Part shown: positions 1 through 7,089 of the stretch, in pieces | Numbering within the stretch: the first letter of the stretch is position 1 | Layout: each line of letters begins with the position of its first letter | Source: Oligosphaeraceae bacterium | GTDB taxonomy: Bacteria > Verrucomicrobiota > Lentisphaeria > Oligosphaerales > Oligosphaeraceae | Direction: 5' to 3' | NCBI GenBank assembly: GCA_012515455.1 | Contig: JAAYYJ010000194.1 | Coordinates: 1 to 17,766 of the forward strand | DNA: 17,766 nucleotides | The notes under the pieces: generated by a model | Told to the model about the DNA's origin: nothing | The model's database searches: none | The model's input: only the letters and a program-made list of their open reading frames with translations | Made by a program: the position numbers and the translations under genes

Positions 1-3
1 ACG

Positions 4-11
4 CCTCCTTT
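4..11 (-). promoter_or_regulatory. Ribosome binding site of a gene beyond the left edge
   Basis: Read on the minus strand, these bases give AAAGGAGG, a near-perfect Shine-Dalgarno sequence, with only three bases left before the window ends. It lies about 45 bases past the stop codon of the P-type ATPase and points the same way. The simplest reading is that another gene of the same operon starts a few bases outside the window. The start codon itself is not visible, so this is an inference from motif and position. Confidence 0.5.
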
Positions 12-55
12 AAAGATTACATCAATCACAAGATTTCGCACATTACCAATTACTG

Positions 56-1990
56 TTATTTTTCGCTGCTGTTCTGCATCATTTCGCCGGAGCGAATCAG
101 CCTGGCGCTGTTGAAGATCACCAGCAGTGAGCTGATACTGTGCAGCAGCGCTGCGCCGACAGGGGTGATATTTCCCAGGATGGCGAAATACACCCCGATG
201 ATGATAAAGCCCAGCCCGATGGCCAGATTCTGGTGCATCAGCACCTTTGTCTTGCGGGCCAGGGCGATGAAGAAAGGGATGCGGCGCAGGTCGTTGTTCA
301 TCAGTGCCACCGAGGCACTCTGCACTGCAATGTCACTGCCGAAAGCCCCCATGGCGATGCCGATGTCACCGGCAGCCAGGGCCGGGGCGTCATTCACGCC
401 ATCGCCGACTACTGCCACGATATGTCCGCTGCGCTTCATCTCCTGTACCACGCGCGCTTTCTGTTCAGGCAGACAGCCGGCATTGACCTCAGTGATGCCA
501 ATCTGGGCGGCGACGGCATCGGCCACGCGCTGGTTGTCACCGGTGACCATGCAGCAGCGTTCCACGCCGAGTTCTTTGAGCTGGGCTATGGCTTCGGCAC
601 TGACTGGACGGATGGCATCGCGCAAGCCGATCCAACCTAAGGCTTGTCCATCCTTAGCCACGCAGACGATGCTCATGCCCTGGCTTTCGGGGTCAGTCAG
701 GGTTTCCTGCAGTGTGGCAGTGCTGATGCCTTGCTCATTCAGCCAAGTCTCGCGGCCGGCCAGGCATTTCTGATTTTTGCAGATTGCCCGCACGCCTTTG
801 CCGGCTACTTCCTCGTAATCGCTGATCTCAATTGGCGTGACACCGGCTTCGCTGGCGAGTTTGCGCATAGCCTCGGCGGCGGGATGGTTACTGTGGTGCT
901 CGACGCTGACCGCGACCTGCAGCAAGTCAGCCAGTTCGACTCCCTCGACTGGCTGCAGCCGGGCGACTTCCAGCTTGCCTTCTGTCAGGGTGCCGGTCTT
1001 GTCAAAAATAATCGCCTTGATTTTCGCCACCAACTCCATGTGGGAGACATCCTTGATCAGAATCCCCAGGCGAGCGGCGGCCGAGACCGCAGCAATTACT
1101 GCCGAGGGGTAAGCGATGACCAATGCAGCCGGCACTGCCATCACCAGCACTGCGATAACGCGGTCCATGCCGCGGGTGATAAACCAGGCCAAGGCTGCAA
1201 TCATCAGGATCACCGGTGTATAGTAGCCGATGTACTGGTCCAGCACCCGCATAATGGGCAGCTTGCTTTGTTCAGCATTGGCGATCAGGCTGCGGACTTT
1301 GCCTAAAGTGGTGTCGGTGCCGACGCGGGTGACCTTGAAGTCGACCAGTCCGGTGAGATTCAGGGTACCGGCGAAGACCTCATCGCCCAGATTCTTGTCC
1401 ACGGGCAATGATTCACCGGTGATGCTGGCCTGATTTACGATGCTGTTCCCGCTCAGGATTGTGCCGTCAGCGGGGAAATTTTCTCCAGGGCGGACGCGGC
1501 AGATATCACCTGGGCGCAGGTCAGTGAAAGCATCTACGTCCTGCTCTTGGCCGTCTTTCAGGCGTCGGGCGGTACGGGGGGTCAGGCGGACTACGGCCTC
1601 AATGGCGGCTTCCGCGCCGATGGCGGTGCGTTTTTCGATGGTGATGGTGATCAGCATGAAGAACGCCACTGCGCCGGCGGTGCGGTAATCCTGCATGGCG
1701 AAAGCGGCGATCAGGGCCAGGGCGACCAGTTCGTTCATCCGGACCCGGCCCCGGTACAGATTATGGATGGCTTCCCAAAAAATCGGTACGGCCAGGATGA
1801 CTGCGCCGAGGAAAGCGCTGGCATCGCGGGCGATGGCATCGGTGAGGTCGCTGAAAAAGACCTTCGCGAGGTAGGAATTGAGGACCAGAATGCCCCCGAA
1901 GAGGGCAATCCCCAGGCGGGTCATATCCGAACGGCTGGCCTTGGGTCTGGCTTTCGCAGCAACTGAGACGCTATTCGATTCTGCAACCAT
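56..1990 (-). CDS. P1B-type cation-transporting ATPase lacking the CPC motif
   Basis: This is an ATP-driven cation pump of the inner membrane, 644 aa. Visible landmarks are the actuator motif TGES (191-194), the phosphorylation site DKTGT (330-334), an SNHP segment like the P1B nucleotide-binding HP motif (367-370) and GDGVNDAP (529-536). About eight membrane segments are predicted: four before the actuator domain, two around 256-300, two around 588-628. The segment that carries CPC in Cu/Zn/Cd pumps reads V-P-A here (286-288), followed by the expected ALVIAYP continuation, so both metal-binding cysteines are absent. There is no N-terminal CxxC metal-binding domain. The last membrane segment has His617 before SSLLVIFNSARL. 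The start is supported by AGAAGGA seven bases upstream. It is the last complete gene of the SPFH operon. The family assignment is firm; the transported ion cannot be read from the sequence. Confidence 0.93.
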   Translation of the reverse strand: MVAESNSVSVAAKARPKASRSDMTRLGIALFGGILVLNSYLAKVFFSDLTDAIARDASAFLGAVILAVPIFWEAIHNLYRGRVRMNELVALALIAAFAMQDYRTAGAVAFFMLITITIEKRTAIGAEAAIEAVVRLTPRTARRLKDGQEQDVDAFTDLRPGDICRVRPGENFPADGTILSGNSIVNQASITGESLPVDKNLGDEVFAGTLNLTGLVDFKVTRVGTDTTLGKVRSLIANAEQSKLPIMRVLDQYIGYYTPVILMIAALAWFITRGMDRVIAVLVMAVPAALVIAYPSAVIAAVSAAARLGILIKDVSHMELVAKIKAIIFDKTGTLTEGKLEVARLQPVEGVELADLLQVAVSVEHHSNHPAAEAMRKLASEAGVTPIEISDYEEVAGKGVRAICKNQKCLAGRETWLNEQGISTATLQETLTDPESQGMSIVCVAKDGQALGWIGLRDAIRPVSAEAIAQLKELGVERCCMVTGDNQRVADAVAAQIGITEVNAGCLPEQKARVVQEMKRSGHIVAVVGDGVNDAPALAAGDIGIAMGAFGSDIAVQSASVALMNNDLRRIPFFIALARKTKVLMHQNLAIGLGFIIIGVYFAILGNITPVGAALLHSISSLLVIFNSARLIRSGEMMQNSSEK

Positions 1991-2072
1991 AAAAAAATCC
2001 TTCTGTGGTGCGCGGAGAGGGGCAAGGGTGCTGCCCGGAGGGCTTCAGGGCTTCAGGAGACCGGTCCGGGTT

Positions 2073-2101
2073 GCAGTGCGGGTCACTGCGGGCGGCCGCA
2101 G
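2073..2101 (-). other. Overlapping hairpins between hflK-like gene and ATPase gene
   Basis: In the 133-base gap between the HflK-like stop and the ATPase start, GCAGTG (2073-2078) can pair with CACTGC (2084-2089). Alternatively CTGCGG (2086-2091) can pair with CCGCAG (2096-2101). The two stems share bases and are mutually exclusive. No T-tract follows on the minus strand, so this is not a standard terminator. It could be an mRNA processing or attenuation element, or chance in GC-rich sequence. Confidence 0.25.
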
Positions 2102-2123
2102 CCGCGGTCCCGGCCGGAAGAGC

Positions 2124-3296
2124 TCACGGCTGAGGGTTCTGGAGGCGGTTGTCTTTTTCCGGCACCGGGCTGAGCTGCAGGCGCAGTTCCTGTTTGCCGT
2201 CCGGCAGCCGGTGTACGATGTATTTGTTGGGGACATTGGCCAGGACTTCCCGCAGGGCGTCGGTGTACAGCGCGGTCAGCATGGTATCGGGATTGCGGTT
2301 GTACTCTGCCAGCACGGTTTCGAAGTAGGAGCTGTCGGCCTTGACGGTCTCCACCACCCGGGTCTGGTAGCTCTTGGCCTCGTTGATGATCTGGTATTTG
2401 CGCCCCTCGGCCTCCAGAATGACCTTGTCACGGTAGGTCTTGGCATTGAGGATCTCCTTCTGCCCGTCTTCCTGGCTGGCGTTGACGCTCTCAAACGACG
2501 CGCGAGTGGCATCCGGGGGCGAAATGCCGATGATGTTTACCGACTGAACCTGCACGCCCAGGCCGACCTCCGCGAGCAATCGGGACAGACGTTCCTGGAC
2601 CCGGTCCTTGATGCTTTCGACCGTGCCGTCGGGCAGCACCCGGGTAGTGCTCCACAGCTCCTCGCCCTTCCAGGTTGCGAATTCCAGGATTACGGCTTCG
2701 CTCAGCAGGCAGTTGATGATCTGCTCCGCGCCGCGCTTGTGGGTATCCTTGCTGTCGGCACTGCGTTCGTTGTCGTCATAAAATTTCAGGTAGTATGCGC
2801 TGGCATCGCTGACCCGGTAGGTGACCTCCCATTGCGCATGCATGATATTGGTGTCGCCGGTGAGGGTGTAGCCGTCGACGCCAGGGCGCAGCACCTCGAG
2901 CTGCTGCTCTTCCTGTCCGGGCACCGCCTTGACCCAAGGCCGGAAATGGTTCTCCGTATTGACGCTGAGGGAGGTATCTGCGGCCATTTCCTTGACCCGG
3001 TCAATCGGGTAAGGCCAGGCCCAGTACCAGTGCCCGCTGACCAAAATTGAAGTCGGTCCGGTATCGGGATCGATCTGCCGGCTCTGCAGTGCTCCGAAGC
3101 GGAACAGCATAGCGACTTTGCCCTCATCGACCCGGAACATTCCGCTGAACAGCAGGTATGCGAACACCAGGATGATGAGTACCCGCAGACCCCAGAAGAG
3201 TATCCGCAGCATGTGTACCAATGATTGCATGCCAGCGTCCGCCGGCTGGCCGGACGGATTGCCTGGTGCAGGATTGAGATTTTTTTCCTCAGCCAT
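2124..3296 (-). CDS. hflK: HflK-like SPFH/prohibitin-domain membrane protein
   Basis: This is a 390-aa protein with a short Pro/Asn-rich cytoplasmic N-terminus, one membrane segment (about 31-50), then an SPFH (band 7) domain beginning GMFRVDEGKVAMLFRFG. A charged, likely helical region (about 270-320) leads to a C-terminal tail. HflK forms a large membrane cage with HflC that modulates the FtsH protease. The start chosen is the Met beginning MAEEKN, because AGGA lies nine bases upstream. An in-frame Met 32 codons earlier would add a sequence unlike the family and nearly reach the upstream gene. It follows the HflC-like gene by 64 bases, the reverse of the usual hflK-hflC order. The SPFH family call is strong; the HflK label rests mainly on length and pairing with HflC. 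Confidence 0.85.
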   Translation of the reverse strand: MAEEKNLNPAPGNPSGQPADAGMQSLVHMLRILFWGLRVLIILVFAYLLFSGMFRVDEGKVAMLFRFGALQSRQIDPDTGPTSILVSGHWYWAWPYPIDRVKEMAADTSLSVNTENHFRPWVKAVPGQEEQQLEVLRPGVDGYTLTGDTNIMHAQWEVTYRVSDASAYYLKFYDDNERSADSKDTHKRGAEQIINCLLSEAVILEFATWKGEELWSTTRVLPDGTVESIKDRVQERLSRLLAEVGLGVQVQSVNIIGISPPDATRASFESVNASQEDGQKEILNAKTYRDKVILEAEGRKYQIINEAKSYQTRVVETVKADSSYFETVLAEYNRNPDTMLTALYTDALREVLANVPNKYIVHRLPDGKQELRLQLSPVPEKDNRLQNPQP

Positions 3297-3360
3297 ACTG
3301 TGATTCCTGTTTGCTGCTGATGATCGGGTAAAGCCGTGGGAGAGGGTGCCCCCGCAGGAG

Positions 3361-4308
3361 TTATTTTTGGGGCACGGCCAGTTCTGTGGCATTGGCCTTG
3401 AACAGGGTGAAGGGCGGGGTCTCGGTATCGAGGATCAGGGTGTCGTTTTCGCCCAGGCTGATCTTCAGGGCCTCGAGGCTGCGCAGGAATTTCGCCAGCT
3501 CGGGATTCTGACTGAATACCGCGTAGAATTTGGCCGCGGTTTCGTCGCCCTGGCCGCGGATGCGCTTGGCCTCGGCTTCGGCCTCAGCCAGGATGTCGCT
3601 GGCCTGGCGTTCGGCCTCGGAGCGGATGCGCTGAGCCTCGCTTTTGCCTTCATTCAGCAACTTCTCGGCCTTGTTGGCCCGCTCGGCCTTCATCCGGTCG
3701 AAGACCTTGGCGGTGACCGTCTCTGGGAACCCGAGCTGGCGGAAGCCCACTCGGGTGACCTCGATGCCGTATTCCTGCATCGCGGTAGGTTTGACCCGCT
3801 CGAGCATCTGCTCTTCGATTTCCTGCATCTTGGCTTCGCTGGTGTTGATGTTGACCAGCTCGGAGAAGTTGTGCCGGGGAATGACCTCGGCCCGGCTGTT
3901 GCGGATGATTGCCTCGAGGTTCTCTTCCGCTTTATGGGTCGATTCCAGCCGCCGCATGAACAGCCCGGGATCACCAATGCGCCAGAGGACATAGGTGGAT
4001 ACCACGATCTGCTGCTGGTCCTTGGTGGTAAGCTGTTCGAATTTTCCGATCTCCAGTTCGTAGCACTGCAGGCGTTTGTCGTGCCGCCAGACCTGGTCCA
4101 CGAAGGGGATGCGCAGATGCAGCCCGGGCTGATATTCGATGATTTTGCCGTCGGTGTCGCTGCGCGGTTTGCCGAAGCGTTTGACAATGGCGTATTCGGT
4201 TTCTTCGACCTGGAAGGACACCATGGCCACGATAAAGATCACCACTACCAGCAATGCCAGGGTTACTACTGGCCAGTGCTTGGAAACCTGACTGTTCTTG
4301 TCGCTCAT
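3361..4308 (-). CDS. hflC: HflC-like SPFH-domain protease modulator
   Basis: This is a 315-aa protein with one N-terminal membrane segment (about 13-31), then an SPFH domain starting FQVEETEYAIVKRFGKP and containing PGLHLRIPFVDQV, a hallmark of HflC. A long Ala/Glu/Arg-rich coiled coil follows (about 205-262, with GKSEAQRIRSEAERQASDI), and then the typical end in which FSQNPELAKFLRSLEALK leads to a terminal strand. Length and layout match HflC of other bacteria. A purine-rich AAGGAG lies about ten bases before the ATG. It sits between the multi-membrane SPFH gene (84-base gap) and the HflK-like gene (64-base gap), all on the minus strand, so co-transcription is likely. It probably oligomerises with its HflK-like neighbour on the periplasmic face of the membrane. 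No ftsH is present in the window. Confidence 0.93.
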   Translation of the reverse strand: MSDKNSQVSKHWPVVTLALLVVVIFIVAMVSFQVEETEYAIVKRFGKPRSDTDGKIIEYQPGLHLRIPFVDQVWRHDKRLQCYELEIGKFEQLTTKDQQQIVVSTYVLWRIGDPGLFMRRLESTHKAEENLEAIIRNSRAEVIPRHNFSELVNINTSEAKMQEIEEQMLERVKPTAMQEYGIEVTRVGFRQLGFPETVTAKVFDRMKAERANKAEKLLNEGKSEAQRIRSEAERQASDILAEAEAEAKRIRGQGDETAAKFYAVFSQNPELAKFLRSLEALKISLGENDTLILDTETPPFTLFKANATELAVPQK

Positions 4309-4392
4309 AACAACTCGCTCCTTGGGTATAGTTAAGTTAACCGTGTGTGGTACAGATGCTCCGGCGGCGCCGGGCGAGAGCCTGGCCGCGGC

Positions 4393-6312
4393 TCAATTCT
4401 GCGGTTGGTCGAAGTTGCCGAGATTCAGGTCCAGCAGGCTGGACTTCAATTTCTTTTCCAGGTTCAGGATGATGACTTCCTGCCCTTTGTCCTTGCCGCT
4501 GGCCAGGACGTACTTGCGGGTGTTGCGGGTCTGGTTGACCATCACGTCCAGGTAGCTGCTGAGGATGAACAGGTCCGGCGAAGCCTGGTAGCCTTTCAGC
4601 TGACTGAGGAAGCGCTCGCTTTCGGCCTCAGAGACCTTGCCGCGCTCGGTCTTGTAGGCCTCGGCGGCATTGCGCAGGGTATGCACCTGGCTGGCGGTGG
4701 CCGGCTTGAGCACCGCAGCGTAAGTCTCGGCCTGGAGTTTTTCGGTGAGCCGAATTTCCCGGGCGGCGACCACGTTGTCGAAGGCGGCCCCCACGCCCAT
4801 AGGTGGGTGCAGCCCGACCAGGCCCACGAAAACCACCTCGATGCCCAGCTGGGCTTGGTCGCTGGCTTCCTGGATGCGCGCTTTCAGGATCGAGCTGGCC
4901 TGATGCCGTTCGTGTCCCAGCACTCCGGTGAAGTCTGCGCCGGCCATGTAGCGGATCAGCTCCCGGCAGGCGATATTTTTCAGACTCTTGCTGGAATACT
5001 GATGGCGATAAGCATAGTCATACAGATTTTTAACTTTGAAATACAGCGGGATGTGGGCGGAAAGGATGCTCATGCGCAAGGCGCTGTTGTAAATACTGCT
5101 CCCGCCTTCCGGTTCAGAAGTGTCCGCGACGATGAAATGCGAGGCATTGCTGTGCGGTTCCTTAAAATCCCAGAGGACAACGCGGTCCGTGTGCGCGGCT
5201 TTTTCGGCGTCATCATGCTCGTCATCGTGACCGCCGATGGTAATCTTGCGTACCTGCTCGACGGGGTAGCGGTAGATGCGTTCAAACGGCAGGGGGAGCT
5301 TGCAGTACAGCCCAGGGGGCAGCGGCTCCTGTGAGGTGACCCGGCCGAAGATTTCCCGGATGCCGTTCTGGTCGGTGTCGACGACCACCAGGCAGGTCTG
5401 CAGCCAGAAGGCCAGCAGCATGACGGCGAACAACGGCACCATGGTGCGCTCCAGAAAGCGGTAGAACCAGGCTTCGGAGACTTGGAAGCCGAACTGGTAG
5501 TCGAGCGAGGCCGCGACGTTGCGGGCCACACCGCCGGGTTCGGTGAAGAGGGCCAGCAGGCGGCTCTCGGGCAGGGGGCGTTCTGCTTCGCCGGGCATGC
5601 GGGGGCGATAGAATTCCACGATGAAGTTCAAGAGCAGCTCCACCGCCAGGACCATCACGATGACCATGCCGATTTCAGCCAGCAGCGGGTCGATGCGCAG
5701 GGTGAATTTCTGGAAGTATTCCAGGAACAGCGCGGTTCCGGACAGCAAGTACAGGAATCCGGTCAGGAACAGCCAGGCACCGGCAGGCCGCAGCCAGCGG
5801 CAGCCCTTCTCCCGGCTGGCGCCGACAAAGAAGCTGCCGGCGATCAGCGTGCCGATGCAGCAGCTGGAGGCCAAGATCGCCATGGAGAGGGGTTTGAGCG
5901 CCACCGGGAAGACCTCGCTGCGCTTCCAGGTGAACCATACTCCCAGCCCCAGGGCCAGTATTGCCAGCCCGAGCAGAATGGTAAAGGCCGGGATAAAGAA
6001 TTTCACATACTGACGGTTGGCCTTGGCGGCCAGCCGGACGGCCTCATCGGCGTCATCAAACAACTCGTTCTTGCCGTGCTGTTTGCGGTATTCTGCGGCC
6101 GCGCGCTCCTCCTGGGCTTGCTTGCCGGCGAAATAGGTGCGTCCGAGGGCGGCGAGCCCCAGCAGTACGGTGGTGAAGGCGGCGATGATGCCGGGAATCG
6201 CGGCCGAGCAGTTGGCGGAGCTGCGGATGTACAAGCCGATGCAGAACAGTACTAAGCCGATGCAGGTGATTCCCCAACTCAGATTGCGGGGCCGGGTACT
6301 GGTGTTGTTCAT
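4393..6312 (-). CDS. Seven-TM SPFH-domain protein, third member of the hfl-like cluster
   Basis: This is a 639-aa protein. The N-terminal half has six hydrophobic segments (about 12-29, 39-61, 103-127, 141-164, 177-198, 213-235). A seventh at about 292-310 runs directly into an SPFH-like domain (CLVVVDTDQNGIREIFGRV, then LPPGLYCKLPLPFE), the same membrane-anchor-plus-SPFH layout as HflK. A His/Asp-rich stretch, GGHDDEHDD (360-368), interrupts the early SPFH region. The C-terminal part (from about 480) has the ARIQEASDQAQLGIEVVFVGLVGLHPP strand-helix pattern and helical repeats of SPFH proteins. The start at 6312 is preferred because AAGGA lies about ten bases upstream; the ATG nine bases earlier sits directly on that motif. 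It is first in the operon, behind a candidate promoter. Databases often call such proteins HflK, but the length and multi-spanning N-terminus are unlike classical HflK. Its function is unknown. Confidence 0.85.
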   Translation of the reverse strand: MNNTSTRPRNLSWGITCIGLVLFCIGLYIRSSANCSAAIPGIIAAFTTVLLGLAALGRTYFAGKQAQEERAAAEYRKQHGKNELFDDADEAVRLAAKANRQYVKFFIPAFTILLGLAILALGLGVWFTWKRSEVFPVALKPLSMAILASSCCIGTLIAGSFFVGASREKGCRWLRPAGAWLFLTGFLYLLSGTALFLEYFQKFTLRIDPLLAEIGMVIVMVLAVELLLNFIVEFYRPRMPGEAERPLPESRLLALFTEPGGVARNVAASLDYQFGFQVSEAWFYRFLERTMVPLFAVMLLAFWLQTCLVVVDTDQNGIREIFGRVTSQEPLPPGLYCKLPLPFERIYRYPVEQVRKITIGGHDDEHDDAEKAAHTDRVVLWDFKEPHSNASHFIVADTSEPEGGSSIYNSALRMSILSAHIPLYFKVKNLYDYAYRHQYSSKSLKNIACRELIRYMAGADFTGVLGHERHQASSILKARIQEASDQAQLGIEVVFVGLVGLHPPMGVGAAFDNVVAAREIRLTEKLQAETYAAVLKPATASQVHTLRNAAEAYKTERGKVSEAESERFLSQLKGYQASPDLFILSSYLDVMVNQTRNTRKYVLASGKDKGQEVIILNLEKKLKSSLLDLNLGNFDQPQN

Positions 6313-6372
6313 ATCGATCATCCTTAAAGACTTGACTTTTTCACACAAAACCGGGCGCAGTGGCAGAAAAGT

Positions 6373-6401
6373 AATATAGTATGGCTTGAACAATCCCGCA
6401 A
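6373..6401 (-). promoter_or_regulatory. Candidate sigma70-type promoter of the SPFH-ATPase operon
   Basis: On the minus strand TTGCGG (6396-6401) and TATATT (6373-6378) are separated by exactly 17 bases. The -10 element matches consensus at five of six positions and the -35 at three. It lies about 60 bases upstream of the chosen start of the seven-TM SPFH gene, in a locally AT-richer stretch. No operator was recognised. The call is by eye only. Confidence 0.4.
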
Positions 6402-6473
6402 GGGAAAAACTAAAAAACGTCCACCGAAAATGTTCTGCGGTGACAGAAGCGCCGCATTAATTCAGGTTTGTCT

Positions 6474-7070
6474 ATGCAGATTGTCCAAACTAGTTCAGCA
6501 ACCGCTTGTTTGACCAGCCGGGAGATATTATGTTCCCTGGGGGTGGTGATTATTCCTACCGAGACGGTGTACGGCCTGGCGACGCTGTGGGGAAATCTCC
6601 CCGGTCGGGAGAGGATTTACGCCTTGAAGCGCCGCTCTGCCGACAAGCGCCTGCAGATGCTGGCTGCAGACCTGCCCCAGGCGGAGCGGGCGGGCGTGAT
6701 GGTCAGCCCGGGCCTGGAGAAGATCGCCCGGGCCTTCTGGCCTGGGCCGCTGACCGTGGTGGTCCCGGCCCGGAATGGCGACAGCATCGGTTTGCGCCTG
6801 CCGGCGTACCAGTTTCTGCAGCGCCTGCTGGCGGCCCTGCCGGAGCCGCTGGCGGCCACCAGCGCGAACCTCTCGGGGCAGCCGCCCGCGGCCAGCGCTG
6901 CGGCGGCGCTGGCGGGGCTGCAGGGACAGCCGGACCTGCTGGTGGACGGCGGGGTGGTCAGCAGTACTGCCGGTGCCGCCTCGACAGTGCTCTCGCTGCT
7001 GCAGGAACAGCCGGAGATTCTCCGGCCGGGCCCGATCTCGCTGGAGGAAATTCTGGCGGTCTGGCAATAG
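6474..7070 (+). CDS. tsaC: L-threonylcarbamoyladenylate synthase (TsaC/Sua5/YrdC family)
   Basis: This cytoplasmic enzyme makes threonylcarbamoyl-AMP from threonine, bicarbonate and ATP, the first step of the tRNA t6A37 modification. The 198-aa product shows the YrdC-domain signatures: PTETVYGL (28-35), a basic substrate-binding segment LKRR (51-54), FWPGPLTVVV (88-97), ATSANLSG (128-135), and a final STV followed by ILRPGPIS. The length fits the short TsaC form without the C-terminal Sua5 domain. The ATG at 6474 is preferred over a TTG two codons upstream because CAGG lies seven bases before it. It is divergent from the SPFH operon and convergent with recQ, with only 19 bases between the stops, so it is probably its own transcription unit. 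Confidence 0.93.
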   Translation: MQIVQTSSATACLTSREILCSLGVVIIPTETVYGLATLWGNLPGRERIYALKRRSADKRLQMLAADLPQAERAGVMVSPGLEKIARAFWPGPLTVVVPARNGDSIGLRLPAYQFLQRLLAALPEPLAATSANLSGQPPAASAAAALAGLQGQPDLLVDGGVVSSTAGAASTVLSLLQEQPEILRPGPISLEEILAVWQ

Positions 7071-7089
7071 CGGGCGCCCCTGCCGGAGC

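Noticed and set aside
3..773. Plus-strand open frame from the left edge across the ATPase C-terminus
   Set aside because: It is open from the window start, but it lies antisense to a P-type ATPase with intact motifs and translates to low-complexity, unrelated sequence.
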